A stretch of 64,000 nucleotides of DNA, taken from assembly GCA_023014335.1 (NCBI GenBank), contig JAECYW010000004.1, positions 2,108,001 to 2,172,000 on the forward strand, given 5' to 3'. The notes below the pieces were generated by a model that was not told the DNA's origin, made no database searches, and saw only the letters and a list, made by a program, of their open reading frames with translations. Shown piece after piece: positions 1 through 13,849 of this stretch. The stretch's first letter is position 1; every line of letters starts with the position of its first letter. The translations under genes and the position numbers were made by a program. Source of the stretch: Galerina marginata. Taxonomy: Eukaryota > Basidiomycota > Agaricomycetes > Agaricales > Galerinaceae.

Positions 1-851
1 GACGGCTGAAGCAAAGTTAAGTAGCGATCATGATTAGCTAAGCATGTTGAGCGGTCATTCACTGATTCAGAACCATTTCAAGTCTCCAACAACCACCATC
101 AACAAAGATCAAAATTCTTCTGTCCAAGAATATGCATGGAATGTACCGTAACTGCGAGAATGGGAAGACTTGATGATGGCGCTGCTCTTATAGCGTCGGG
201 TAACCTCCGTCACCTGCTGCAAACATGCTGAGCTTTGCTCTCAGTGAGACGCTCCTTTGGAACGACGAAGTTGGTTAGACTTGGTTTCTCCCCGCAGGAT
301 TATGACATCTTTTCCTCTCCCTCAACCGGAGATTATCTGAGCTTGCTGCTTGACTCCACTAGGGGGCTTTCAGGACTGTCACTTTACGAGATCCAGCGTC
401 CAACATCAACCAAACTGGAGACATCGTGTCAATCGTCGATTCCCATCAACGTTCAGGCTCAAGGGCAGGCTGTGTCGCGAAAATGCCTAAAGTTAAATCA
501 ATCGTGAACCTTGATTAATGTTCAATCTTCGACCCTTCATTTTCGAATGGCCCTTTAGGAACCCGCGGCTCCCAAGTACACTACTCAATTTTGGTGCGCG
601 CCTGTTTTTCAAGGGCGGCACGCAAACTACGTTGGCCTATTGTACTGGGCAATAATATCCCTTTCTAAGGGAGCTAAAAATATTGCCTGATAGGCTACCC
701 CTGTTACCCTAGGAGCCCCAGCAACGGCGTGATTAAGATTACTGGCGCAAGTCCAAAAAGCCGCCCGTAACACTGTAACCATGAACGGAGCGATACATAT
801 ATACATTTCGAACTCGCAATTCTGGGCATCCTTTTCCTCCAGTTCACCTCT
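1..851. other. Left flank, no gene seen
   Basis: Only short open frames without family resemblance are present. The last ~200 bases before 852 probably hold the promoter and 5' leader of the oxidoreductase gene. Confidence 0.5.
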
Positions 852-2289
852 ATGCATCAAAACGCAGAGCGACTCAATATCGTCGTTGTTGGTGGCGGAC
901 TCGCAGGTCTTACGGCTCTGAAATCACTATCTGACGAAGTCGACCGCTCAAAATATGGTCTTATTCTTGTCACTGCTCGTCCTTACTTCACTCATCTACC
1001 AGGCACGATCAGAGCCATCCTGACTGCTGAGGGTAGCCTTGAAGACCGGATTCGCATGCCTTACGATGAACTTGTCAACAAAAATGCGTTTAAGGTTATT
1101 ATAGGCGAACTTGCGTCCATCGAAGACAACGAGAAGCAAGGCGGCGTGATTACTCTTGGTTCTGGGGAGAGGGTTCCATACACTGTACTCGTGCTGGCAA
1201 CGGGAAGGAGGCACCAAGGGCCTCTTGACTACCCTAATACCTTGGAGCAGAGCGACGAGTGGATTGCAAGATGGAGGACAAACTTCAAGAAGGCTCAAAA
1301 TATAGTTCTTGTGGGTGGAGGGGCTGCCGCTACAGGTGACATTGCGAACCATCCTGTGTCCAATTATACTAATATTAACCGCAGAAATGGCGGGGGAAAT
1401 CAAAGACGAATGGCCGGTAAATCTGGACCTTGACTATAATGCACAAACCCACACTCACATAATCAAATATCTAATCACGACTAAAGAGAAAGAATGTCTC
1501 CATCATACATACCAAGGAGAAGCTTTTAAACGACAAGTATCCGTCCGGCTGGAGGGATGGCGTCACTCAAAAACTGCAGGCGCGCGGGGTTAACATAATC
1601 TTAAACGATTATGTGGATAACCTGGAAATTAAAGGCGATGGCACTCTTCTTCTGCGAAAAAAGCACGCCATAAAAGCTGACCTGGTGGTGAGTCAGATTC
1701 TCTCTGTGCCTTTGCTGCTTCAATCTCGTACAATCCACTATATTCATGCACATTTTAAGGTTCCACTTCGTGGTACCGTCCCAAACACTCGTTTCTTGCT
1801 CAGCCTGGGAGAGAATGTTCTAACAAATCACGGATACGTCAAAGTCCTTCCGACACTCCAGCTACGCGAGCATCCACGGACATTCGCTATAGGCGATATA
1901 ATTGACTGGGTAGAACACAAGCAGGGCATGAATTGCGCTGGTCACGTTTCGGTGCTTGTTCCCAATTTACTGGCACTTCTGAAGGGAAAGCTACTCAAGA
2001 AAGAGTACCAGGGCTCACATGAAGCGATCGTTATTTCTAACGGCAAGGCATGTGCAACCAGTTGTACGCCGTAGCCCTCAGCCCTTTTGATCTAATGCAT
2101 TTTTCTTTTCCGTAAAATGGAGGCGCTGGGTATTCTAGTTTCCTGGGGGGCATCACCTACGGAGACTGGCTTTCGTCTCTGTTCAAGTCAAAGTCTCTAA
2201 TGATAGACTCCACGCGGAAATCGTTGGGGTTTCGAGATAAATCCCTGGCAAAGGGTGGGATTCTACCAGCTTTAGGACTTGGTTTATAG
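852..2289 (+). CDS. AIF/FSP1-like FAD-dependent NAD(P)H oxidoreductase
   Basis: Five exons fit a 391-residue protein: 852-1335, 1385-1416, 1487-1687, 1760-2051 and 2123-2289. Total length is divisible by three. The start gives MHQNAERLNIVVVGGGLAGL, an N-terminal Rossmann GxGxxG for FAD. A second GGG...EMAGE dinucleotide motif forms only when the 1336-1384 intron is removed. The C-terminal part has the family pattern VKVLPTLQL...HP..FAIGDII.W, then GH and NLLALLKGK, and ends near YGDW. These fit the AIFM2/FSP1 and NDH-2-like class, which moves electrons from NAD(P)H to quinones at membranes. The usual GGGAVGIELAGE reads GGGAAATEMAGE here, a small change in the NAD site. The last junction (donor 2052, acceptor 2122) is the least certain. 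Confidence 0.85.
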
Positions 2290-5075
2290 GCAACAACCTC
2301 TCGACTTCGACGTAGGTGGTTTCTCTGCCTTTCTCTTGTTGTAATTCTTCTAGATTTTTACACGACCACCTTTAGACCCCTCTGGCATTGCGATTCTAAT
2401 TCTTCTCATGTCGATCTCTCCGTCAAGCCTTCAAGCTTCTTACATCAAGGTTCTCCTGCCACCTGGCCTTAACCGCCCCACACACTGCTCGGCTTTCCGA
2501 AGAAGTGCGCTTGGATTTTGCATGTTCTTGTTTATTTGATGAAGTCCATTAAGCCAATGCCATCGTTATGCGGAGGCAGGAACACCCATATATCAGTTGT
2601 ACACGATAAATTCTGATCCCTCTCACTTCTTGTCACCAGCTTAAAACATCTGAGGGAAAGTCGGCTAGAAGAAACAGCAAGAAAAACTGGTCGTTTATTG
2701 AGTACTGTTATTAGCTCACCTTCATTGGCCTGGAGTCCATGGATATTGCAGGTTGCCTAATCGAAATTGCTGATACAATATGTCAGTGGGGAGGAAAACT
2801 TGTAAGGCACATGCCTCATCCATCTTCTTAAAAATTTTCATGCTCGCCGCCGGAATTTGGAATGGCCCGAATACGATCTCAGTGACCATCAAGTAAGTTC
2901 AAGCTGCTTGTTTGAGGTTCAATTTACCAGCAAACGTGGCGCAGATCCCTGAGAACAGACAAAGATCGGACGTCGGTGATGGCGGCTAATTTGTCCGACT
3001 TTCCTATGTAGCTTTTGTGTCAGGGACGCGACGGATCAGCGGGATTTGAGGAGGTTCCTTCCGACTTGCATCCTGGCAAATCGCCCAACTCCTGTCAGTG
3101 TCAGCGTCAATGTCCGGGCGCGGAAATGGCGTGGAGGAGCCAGCGAACTGGAGAGCGAGAGTCGGCTGCAGAGTCTCATTTGGACACGGTGATCATTTTA
3201 TTCAGCTTTCAAGTGAGGCGCCTACGCGTCTATGCGCGTTTGTGTGTAGGAAATAATAATAAATGGACTTAGTGGCAACATAACCTGTTCGTGCTCGCTT
3301 GGTGTGGTGACGCTCACAAGAGTTGGTTCCATTTTCGGATGTTCTGAGGCAGCGTGCGCTTTTCTATGATGACCGCGATCGATCGCGCCGTCGCTGCTCC
3401 GTATATCTTAAATGTATGCCTCGCATTCTGGTCAGTGGAAGCACGAGGAACTCCTCGGCAAGCCAGGTGCCATCTTTCTCCTTGTACTTGCCTTGTGCAT
3501 CATTTTCTACGAAAATTTCGTGTCATCCACAAATGAAGGAATGGCGTCAAGAATTTTCCTATCTGCTACATGGTAATTTTATTGACGATGCGAATAGGTG
3601 GCGATACTGTGGAGAGCGCGTTTTGCCTTGACTTTTGACATCCCTCGGCACAAACTCTAGTTTCTCATTCCATGTCGTTTAGTTCTTATTCTAACCATAT
3701 TCGCACCAAAAACGGATCGACTTATAAGTACAAGTAGACTTCTAATAATCAGACGGAAGTTGTGCTTCTTTATGATATGGTGATGAAAATTGAATGCTGG
3801 AGCAGTAGTTCCACCGTTGCCGAGTTAGAATATTGTCCACATGACCGACCGAGCGCGCAGACTATTCATAGACAGAGGATGTCCGTCAAGCAGCGGAAAA
3901 CCCATATATCGCCAGATGCATTATCCAATGAGGTATGCAAAGCCGACAACAAGAGTCAAAGAATGATTGAGTTCATTGCTGTTCCAATTGGCAGTGAGAG
4001 CGAGGCGGAGACATCCAGATTATTGTTACACACGAAGTGTGTGATGCAATCATGATTCTGCAGCGGTCCTTGTCCAGTTGTCCCCCAGGAATGTTTCAAA
4101 GCATGTGGTGGCGGATCGCAGCCTTGTCAAACCCTGTTTTCATAGTGGATGTAATAGTGGTGTGTAGCTGAAGTTACCAGGACGGCCTGGATAGTTCGAC
4201 AAAAAGAGTACAGAGGACCACTGCCAGTTGATTCAGAAAGCGCACGCGAGACCGTGCGTGAATCATGGCTTCCATTGATTATAAAGGCAAGAGGGCAAAT
4301 GGAGTAATACCTGCTGACCTCAGGTGTATCCCAACTGGAAACGTCGGCGAATACTTGGGCGGGAGGGGAACAGCGGCGGGGGGGCGCCTCCCTCAGGCTC
4401 CAAATGGGTCGAATTGCAAAAGGTGGAATCATGCGACATTTTTAGGGACGCCAAGGAAGTAAGGGTACCTTTTGTGATCGGAGATCCGGACGAGTCGATC
4501 ATGTGAACTACCCCGCATCCTCGACTTTCTGCAAAATACCCTCTTGCTGAAGGATATTCTGCGAACCCAGGGGGCGGGAGCACCGGAAAATAAGCGCAGG
4601 GAACAGAGTCAGTACGTGGGCAGAAAAAGAGAAGAGATCGCGGAGGCGAATTCGAAATCCGGCTTTCAGAGTTCTTTTCGGTGAGAAACCCCTTTATATC
4701 AGAGGACTTCTCACATGGGCTGTTGTTTCTCGCCATTCTCTGTTCCCCATTCTATTCATGGCCTCCACTGCCATGCGCCCTGTGTTTCTCAATGAGGAAT
4801 CCCTCAGTTTAAGGTCGTTCCGGGTAAACACCTTGTCCAACTCTCCACCGTCCCTCAAGGCTTCGTCTCTCAAATTAAAGAGCTCCCTGGCTTTCTCGAG
4901 TCTCCTGGGGTCAAGAGGCCGCACAACGCAAAAATACCCACAGCCAACTCTCAAGGATCTCACACGCGAGAGTTACGAGGAGGGGGCTGACAACGATTTC
5001 TTGTTACCAGAGTCCGTAGCCTGCACGCTTTCCCCCACATACCGTTGTGCTCATACACCCCATAGTCTGTCCAAA
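2290..5075. other. 2.8-kb intergenic stretch, no supported gene
   Basis: Several frames of 60-140 codons occur on both strands (for example 3323-3631 plus, 4320-4736 minus, 4694-4963 minus), but none joins into a recognisable protein. The minus frame 4694-4963 has a charged, helix-like composition and is the only one I would re-test. The last few hundred bases are probably leader and promoter for the next gene. Confidence 0.45.
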
Positions 5076-6954
5076 ATGCCTCACACGAACACGAATAGCG
5101 CCTCTGAGGTGCAGACAGAGTAAGTCCCAGTTGATCTCGCCCGACGGGTGTCTGACCTTGCTCCACGTTAGGCAATCGCCGCTCGCGCGACCCCGCTCGA
5201 AATCCCGTACCATAATTCGCATGCTCACGACCAAGTTCACCCCACGTACAGTCTCTTCTCCTACACAGCTTGTTCGGCCTCCCCCAGCTGTTTCAAACGC
5301 CTTCTCCAAGGATCAACGCGATGCCGCTTTACGTGAACGGGGTTTGCTTCCTCCGCTACGGCCGAACAAAGATCTCAGTGCCCAGGAACTGGAACTGGAC
5401 CACCGCATTCCCATAGTGCAGCCTGTGGAAGAGTCAGACGAACAGTCCTCTGAGTCAGGCCCTTCTGCTGCCGATCTCATTAAGAAGGAATGGGTGGCCA
5501 AAAACCACGGTGTCGAAGAGGAACAACGGGACCGAATGAATAATTTCAAGTTTGGACGTGGTTCCACCCCTCTGGCCTCCCCGTCAGTGGAAGGTCAATT
5601 CCCCATTCCTCCTGCACATGAGCAGGTGGCCGGTCAATCGACGCCCGACGACACATCTCCCCCAAATGAGCCCTTGCCCCCTGTCCCTACCATGAGTGAG
5701 CGAGACCCTCAAGAACAGGCATGTCCTGCACCGTCCTCCCCGTCTGCAGTGTTACCTCCACCACCCTCAGACGACCAAACCATTGACCGATCTTCGAGTC
5801 CCCTCCTTGAATTGTCGTCCGAGATTCAAGCATTTATGTTCCCTCTACCGCCCTCACCATCACCATCTAGGCGAGAGATTGCTTCCCCACCTAGATCTCC
5901 AATTTCTGTGATCCACCCTTCACCGTCTCTGCGCAGCGTCCCAGATATTCCCCAGTCTTTGAGAAGCGACACTGGCGAAAGCGGCGCGAACACGCCACGA
6001 CCTCTGGAAATTCAAGAGACTGTCCCGCTCTCACCTTCGCAATCTGCAGCTCCTGCTATTTCCCTTACACCTCCTACTGCTGCATCATCTCCCGCGACAG
6101 CCGATGCGCTTAGTTCCGCATTCCACATGCGGACAGATTCGTTTGCCCTATTGGAAGAGTCCATCACGTCGGTAATGACACCATCTTTGGACAATACATC
6201 GCAGACGACCGCAACTTCAACAACAGGGACCACAGACTCCAGCTCCAATGGTTCGAGTGCAGTAAAGGGTCCCGGTCCTGGAAAACTAGGCATGCTCCAG
6301 GTCAAAACGCACGAAGCAGCAACAATTCCGGTTATTGTTGAAAGTCCTATTGAGGCTTCGAGGTTCTCCGAAGAGCTTGCCGTCGTGGTCGAGGAGGGAT
6401 CGGCATCCATGGAACTCGATGAAAAAGCCGAGGATTTGATTGCCAGCACGTCTCTGGTACCGCAGAGTCCAACGGCGGTAGGCTCGCCAGCAGCTACTCT
6501 ACGGCCCAATAAACGTGGACTGACAGATCCCACCGCGAATGTGGACCGACGAAAATCGCTGAACCCGTTCAAGCGCGGCCAGACAATTACCGGCGACGCT
6601 GGAAAGCCCACTTCGCCTAACCCTGGCGCAGAGCCCCAGCGACGGCTGTCGATGGCGGCCTCTCTATCTAATATGCGGCGGTCTGTCGTTGGCACCTTGT
6701 CGAAACCGAAGGTTGGTGGTGATGGGAATAGGGGGAGGAAGTTCGACGCGTCTCACTTGCCCCCGTCACCGACAATACCGGTTGGCTCTGTTGGGTCGCG
6801 TGCCGCAGCGGCTTCACGGTCACCACCATCTTCTCCAAGACCTCGTCAAGCAGTTTCGCCTGTTATGTATAACCGGGGCAGCATTCTGCTGGAGACAGCA
6901 GGTATAGAAGATGAGGAGTCGCGCCGCATGACGGAGCTCGCGTTCTTGGGATGA
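5076..6954 (+). CDS. Ser/Pro-rich intrinsically disordered protein, function unknown
   Basis: A short first exon 5076-5119 (MPHTNTNSASEVQTE) joins across a 52-nt intron to a single long exon 5172-6954, giving about 608 residues. An ordered-looking patch lies near the N-terminus: DQRDAALRERGLLPPLRP, followed by LSAQELELDHRIPIVQP and AADLIKKEWVAKNHG. After that the protein is low-complexity Ser, Pro and Thr. Near the C-terminus is a basic, phosphosite-like stretch (DRRKSLNPFKR, QRRLSMAASL, MRRSVVGTLSKPK) with repeated RRxS sites resembling PKA/AGC kinase targets. No catalytic domain is visible. A 227-codon frame antisense to it (6012-6695) is a composition shadow. It could be a signalling or polarity scaffold, but that is only a guess from composition. 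Confidence 0.8.
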
Positions 6955-8630
6955 ACTCGGATGTTCACGGGCGGATGTTGCGTCGATGAGGGTTTCTCTT
7001 GTCTCTTGATTGGAGGTGGTTGTGTTTTTTCCCTTGAATTTTGAGGGGTTGGCTCGCCGTGTTCGACGGGCATCAATCGCCGTTAGGCGTTTCTTCTTTG
7101 ATTTACTATCTTTTTCAGTTTTATTTTCCAACCGCAACCCGAAGCTTTGACAATTGTTGATTCCCTCTCCTCGACGATTTCTCTCATGCATTCCTAAACC
7201 TCATTGGTACTCCTGTTGCCTCACACGCGGAACTCCACACCATCGCCATGCACATCTCATAACCTTGACCGCGCGCCAAGTTTCCGCCTAATAGTGGGCT
7301 TCTTCAAGTTCTTGGCTTTCGGTGCCTAACGCCCTTCCCTCTCCTTGCCAAGTAGCTCTCCCCATTTGTTCGCGGACACCATCACGCATACTTCCTGGAC
7401 ATCATCCTCCATCAACTGCATTTACTCTCATTCATTCGCGCTAAGCCATGGAACCATCTTCACGATCTTTACTTTCATCTCCACCTCCGACCTGCGATAT
7501 CCTTTCAAAATCAGGTTTATCTCTGTTTTTTCTTTCGTCATATCGTTTTCTTGGGTCTGTTTTCGGTGTACTATTACTCCTCTCTTTCCTAGCATCTTTC
7601 ACTTTCTCTCTTGTTTTCATTGCCTTCTTTGAATCTCTTTCGTGTATACTTTATTCCAGATACGCGCCACGTAAGTAGCTATACAACAACAATTCCATAA
7701 TCATCCCATCCCCATCTCATTCAGGACTGAAGTGGTGTTGCATCGCGTGTGTCTGGAAGATATGTTGAACGTCAGCTCATATATAGAGCATGTCAGATTC
7801 GAACAAGTGTTTTGGATTGAACGTAAAGTATTTTTAACTTGACACCGTTCAAGCCCGTTATCTGCCTAAGTACTCGGTATGAATTGTGGGTAATGGCCAG
7901 ACGGAAGAGCAGGAAGCCCGACGCCTGTTCAATGTTCATCAGGGTCATGACGCCATTGGCCAGGGTTTGTCTGCTAAACCTTATGTAGCCCGATGTGCGC
8001 CACAATCGCTGTGGACGGTCATCAGCGGTGAAGCACCTGGTGCGCCGCTGAGCATTCAATAAGGCATATATTCAATGCTGAATGAGTGTCATCAGAAGTG
8101 GGCTCTAATGGACTTACTCTCGAATCTCGAGCCCTATACGAGCCAGAGTCCAGACACAATATAATTTTACTGCTAGTCCTCGCCTGTATGCCATGCCCTG
8201 ACTACAGCGCAATTTTATTACCAACAAGTTTGAAAACTTTTGGACATCTACTATATTGACTGGAGGTCAGAGCAATGACGTTGTCCTTTGATGTCGTCAA
8301 CAGCTAACAAAAGGACCAACTCAGCGTTTGGCTTGCTTAATGCAACTGATGCGATATGACTCCCTCTCGTCGGCAGGTGTCCTGCCGCCTGCCTATTTGG
8401 TACTTTGGAGTTGGGAGAGACTCCACAACTACAATAAAAGGAGGTCAAGATTTTTCAAGAAGGCTAATTTCGCGTTTTTAAAACCTGTATGGTCCATATG
8501 GCACCGGTAACTCACTTGGGCGAGGAAGGAATCGAAAGAAACGTTAAGAAAAATGAATCCCGACCTCGTGAAATGTAGCAAGTAATCTGGACCGATCAAT
8601 CAATCATCTGCAGAAAAAAGAACCAGAACC
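6955..8630. other. Intergenic, convergent 3' ends
   Basis: This holds the 3' regions of the Ser/Pro-rich gene (plus) and dim1 (minus). A pyrimidine-rich block runs from about 7300 to 7670. Short frames there are compositional and resemble no family. Confidence 0.5.
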
Positions 8631-9833
<1,203 letters not shown>

Positions 9834-11431
9834 AATGGTAGAATTGAATTGAAACTTTTGGCCGACGACGGCGCGACGCGTGCAGAAGGCTGAGATTGAT
9901 TCTATCATGTGAGAGTCTCTTCAAGTCACGCGACCATAACGCGCGTCATGGCGTCCCCAAAATGGAAGAACCTAGCCAACTTGAAATACTATCATAACTC
10001 TTGCTTTAAAATTGGGATGTGGATATTACATGACATCCTTCCAGTTCTGTGAAGTATCTGGTTCCGTCCGTGAAATGAATACCAAGAAACATGTTACGGC
10101 AGCGTTATTATTGCGGAAGGCTTACGAGAAATGTGTTTCCAACGCTCGGAACTTTACAGTAATCCGGGTAAGGGGCTTCTTCTAGATGCAATCTGATGCA
10201 ATAGGCTGTCCTTGAAGGTACCGGGCAGGAGATTCTCAGAGTTTCCGTCGCATCGGCTTTCTGCATCCTTCAAAGTTCACTATGCTTGCAAATGTGGTCA
10301 GAGTATGCTTGTGGGGATACAATGGGTCCTATTTCTTTTTCTGCAGGCTTCCTCTCGGTACCTTTCGGTGAGTAAAAAACCTGTGGGGTTGGCCAGGGTA
10401 AGTAGTTAACCTGTCGTCAATCCATCACTGCCAATACCACAAAGGACCTCCTGTCACTGCGAGTAAACGGTAAAATTGGAGATAGACACGGAACGGTTTT
10501 CCGTGTCGTACGTGGTTTCTATGTATAATAACGAGGTCGGCTAAAAAAATTAGAGTATCAGCTGAGGGATATGCCGATTCTAAGTCGGGTCAATACAGCC
10601 GTTCGACGAGGAAGGGGACCAAATGAGAGTGCGAAAAAACAAATCGGTATTGTACGCGTACGAATTCTGACTCATAGTTTTCCCAGTAACTGGCGAATGC
10701 GGAATCACTTTAACACATTGGGGTCCGCGGATTTGATCTCGATGTTTTGAGACAGTGGTTCCGACAACATGGGCTCCAAGCTCACAAAGCTTACAAAGTA
10801 AGCCCTGTTTGTAAGAAAACCATTCAAGCCTGTACCAGAAATTGGGTTTTAGGAGCTATTCTTGGTGATCTTTTGGGCTGACTGGATAAGGTTTGTAGCG
10901 AGAAATGGATGAATTGTGCTGAGCATATAGGACCCTGAATGCGGGGTGAATATCATAATTGAGATCAGGTGCGCATAGAAAATGCCTTTCCTGGGCATTC
11001 TGTGGACGTCTAGATCGAGATCTTCGTCACGGAAGTTATTTCAGTCGGCGTTCTCCTCTGTTCTGCTGCGATAACTATTTCGGCAAACACGACAGGGTAG
11101 AGTGTCTTGATGCACCCGTGCATCGTTGCCCCAACTGAGTTTTACGGAGGCGATAACTGCTGGCTCTTGTGGGGGAAAAGTGGCGGGTGGGGTCGAAGAT
11201 GCAGGGCTTCTAATCTTCGAGGTTATTGCCTATCTTCCTGCAACGTGTTATGGAGATGGACGCTTTTGGTGATAAAGAATGACTGAGAAGGGTCGAATGA
11301 TCATGTGACCAATTTAGATTACTCCAATATAAAGTCTGCTTTGAATTGTGCTTGGTCCTTCCTTCCTCTCCCACTTTCATCATCTGCACATTCAGCTCTT
11401 TATCCTTCATTACACCGAGTTCCGAAAAGAC
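9834..11431. other. Divergent intergenic region
   Basis: No gene is supported. The region separates dim1 (minus) from the Ser-rich gene (plus) and holds their promoters. One perfect 9-bp hairpin lies at 10485-10507. Confidence 0.5.
10485..10507. repeat. Short perfect inverted repeat (hairpin)
   Basis: GACACGGAA at 10485-10493 is the exact reverse complement of TTCCGTGTC at 10499-10507, with a 5-nt spacer. It lies in the middle of a non-coding divergent promoter region. Function is unknown; it could be a palindromic factor site or chance. Confidence 0.6.
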
Positions 11432-12229
11432 ATGGCCGCAAACGAAAAAACCAGCCCAGGCGACATGAAACCCTCTGATCCCATATCAATCCCCTCCGTC
11501 AGGAGCAGAGCGCGGTCGATGTCTGTATCTTCAGCGTCTTCAGGGTCAACGAGCTCGTCGGATCTCCATACCCCAGCGGAGTCTGCCAGCTCTCATAGAA
11601 TCTCTATTCCTTCGCCTTCAACCTCACCCATTCTTTCCCACTTCCTTGCGCAGTCTCCAACCAAGACCCCCGCCACCGCTACGTTCTCGTTCAAACGCAA
11701 ATTCGGCACAACCCCCGTTTTCGAAGGTAAATATTATAACCATCAACCGCTTCTGGATTATTACCTGACGAAGACCAACCACAGCTGAGGAAGAGGTTGA
11801 ATCCGAAATCCCTGTGGCGGCACATGCCCGCCGCGCTAGTGCAACTGTTGCTAATCGATTCTCGCAAAATCCGTCGTCAACACTTTCAGAGGCGCGCACT
11901 GATCGTGGAACAAATCTCCTTCGGAGGCTCTCTCTTAGCAGTGCTGCCTTTGTAAAGGTGAGTACGATTTGCTCGTAATAAACCGGAATGCACTTATTCA
12001 CCATTGTATAATCTTCCTTTTCAAGCCGCCTTTTGATAGTGGCCGTGTCGCGTCGCCTCCAAGTCCTCCTCCAAACACAGCTGTTAGCCCGACCGCTAAG
12101 ACGACCCCTTTCTCGAACAAACCCCGCCGATCTGCTACCATTGGCTCTGAGAGCGCGAAACCGCGCAGAGCACCATCTCCAATGGGAGAAAGAATCCTTA
12201 AGGGTCACTTCGACGGGTTTGGCAACTAA
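11432..12229 (+). CDS. Small Ser-rich conserved basidiomycete protein, function unknown
   Basis: Three exons (11432-11726, 11785-11957, 12026-12229) give 223 residues in one frame. The N-terminus is a Ser-rich tract with RSRARSMSVSSASS, followed by SPILSHFLAQSPTKTP and FSFKRKFGTTPVFE. The second exon carries HARRASATVANRF and LLRRLSLSSAAFVK. The last exon has SPPSPPPNTAVSP, KPRRSATIG and ends with KPRRAPSPMGERILKGHFDGF. Three RRxS-type sites suggest phosphorylation. I recall similar C-termini in mushroom genomes but know of no assigned function. No membrane segment or enzyme motif is visible. Confidence 0.8.
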
Positions 12230-12926
12230 TTTCGTTCACCACTGCGCTTTGCCTACCCTCCTTAAGTTTCGCAATGACCGTCCATTTTCGCACTATTCCT
12301 CTCCTCCCCTTATTCACGGCATTATACCCGCAACCGCTTCGTGGATTGTATATCGACACCAGACAGGCCCTCATAAACCTGTTCTATCCGTTATCTGTAT
12401 CTGTATCTTATTCTTGGACATTTCTGGCCGTTCTTCCTTCAATGCCCACTCAATCGCCGCACAGCTGCTCCGCATGACTGGCTGTTTTTTCCGTCATTGT
12501 ACGAATCTTAATGAGGAAGCAATGGCCTGAAATTGTAATAAGTCTAACAACATCGTCATTCTTTGTGTTACTGTCCCATCATCTATTTCTTGCCAGTTAG
12601 GTGAAAAATACTCTACGTGAGTCCTCAATCTAATGCTCATACCTTACACCTGCTGATGGTCTCTGATCAGCTGAAAGTTCTGCTTGCCTTCACAAGCTGT
12701 TTCTTCAATTCGGCTACTAAGGCCTAAGGTTCCCAAGCTTCATTCTCGTGGCTATCTACCACCTCAGTTCTCTTGCCTACGTTTCGTTTGTCGTGTGCCA
12801 GGTGTACGTTTTTATGTCAAGATTTGTGTACCAATAAAAGTTACAACAACAAACTATTTATCTGGGATGTGTTTCTGCCAGTAACTGGTGGGGTTCATGG
12901 TCTGAATGAGGACAGTATATTGTGAG
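12230..12926. other. Intergenic, convergent 3' ends
   Basis: A stretch between the Ser-rich gene (plus) and ctf8 (minus). Short overlapping frames continue past both stops and show no family similarity. Confidence 0.5.
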
Positions 12927-13502
12927 TTATTTCTTGCCTATGACAGGCATGGGTCTTTTCGAGAAGATGATCTTTTTCTTAACGATCCCAGCGACAGTCC
13001 AGCCTGCACTAGATGCTTGTCCGCTACTCTCATGACCTGGACTGTGAGAGTCCCCATCCACAGCCATGGCATCGTCGTCGATGTCATCTTCTGGGTGGGT
13101 TTGATCGGCGGTGTTCCTTGTGGACCCAGTGCGGAAGAGAATGGCATATGGTTTTGGCAGCGCAGCTATCTTCCCCTCGAGAAGGTGGTGTCCGATGAGT
13201 AGACTTGGCTTGTTCTATCATTGCCATCACAAATCACAAGACCAGAAAGAAATGTTAATAATAGGCGTATGGCGACGCATCTCCGTCACCAGACGGAATA
13301 GTGCCAAAGCGTTGATACATACTGTGGTTTCATCGATCTTGAGTTTCCCCACCAATTTCCCATTCCGTTCGCTGAGGTGATTGAGCTCGACTTCAAGCAA
13401 GCCTTGTAGTTCAATCAAAACGATCTCATCATGCGAGATCTTGATTAGTCCGGGAGGTAGCTTGGGGTTCGACAAGGAGCCAATGGTTATGGGTATCACC
13501 AT
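12927..13502 (-). CDS. CTF8: Chromosome transmission fidelity protein 8 (Ctf8)
   Basis: Ctf8 joins Ctf18 and Dcc1 in an alternative replication factor C complex that acts on PCNA during sister-chromatid cohesion in the nucleus. Exon 1 (13502-13323) encodes MVIPITIGS and then DEIVLIELQGLLEVE and GKLVGKLKIDE, the family core. A 114-nt intron (13322-13209) follows. Exon 2 opens with PSLLIGHHLLEGKIAALPKPYAIL, the strongest Ctf8 signature. It then has an acidic linker (EDDIDDDAMAVDGD) and a basic tail KKKIIFSKRPMPVIGKK. Total 153 residues, close to the family's usual size. The intron is about twice the local average length. Confidence 0.9.
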
Positions 13503-13849
13503 TTAATCAAGGAGGAGTTAGCGGAGGAGTAGCCTTTTCGGATGAGACTGTATCAATTAAAAGATTTCAGAGCCGGATTCAAGTTAGGCGTTCAGAAGGT
13601 CGATGGGATATTGGTGACTTTTAATGAAAACAGCCCAACGCGACGCGTTGTTTTCTCAAGCTTGTCATCTCAAGGCTGATGGCAAACCAAACCAAATATG
13701 TCCTCAAGAAACGCTGGCTATAAAGGTGGTATGTAGTTGTAAAGTCGAAGGTCATTATGCTTTGAATGGAGTCGGATATAATAGTTGTCTAGGATGATCA
13801 CTTAACGATAATGAGACAAACACATCTTTTACTGGCAGAAGTACTATGA
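13503..13849. other. Intergenic between atg15 and ctf8
   Basis: Two minus-strand genes are separated by 347 bases. This should hold the ctf8 promoter and the atg15 3' end. No other feature is seen. Confidence 0.5.

Noticed and set aside
235..507. 90-codon frame at the left edge
   Set aside because: It has no ATG start, splice context or family similarity.
6012..6695. 227-codon minus-strand frame
   Set aside because: It lies entirely antisense to the Ser/Pro-rich exon and reflects its codon composition.
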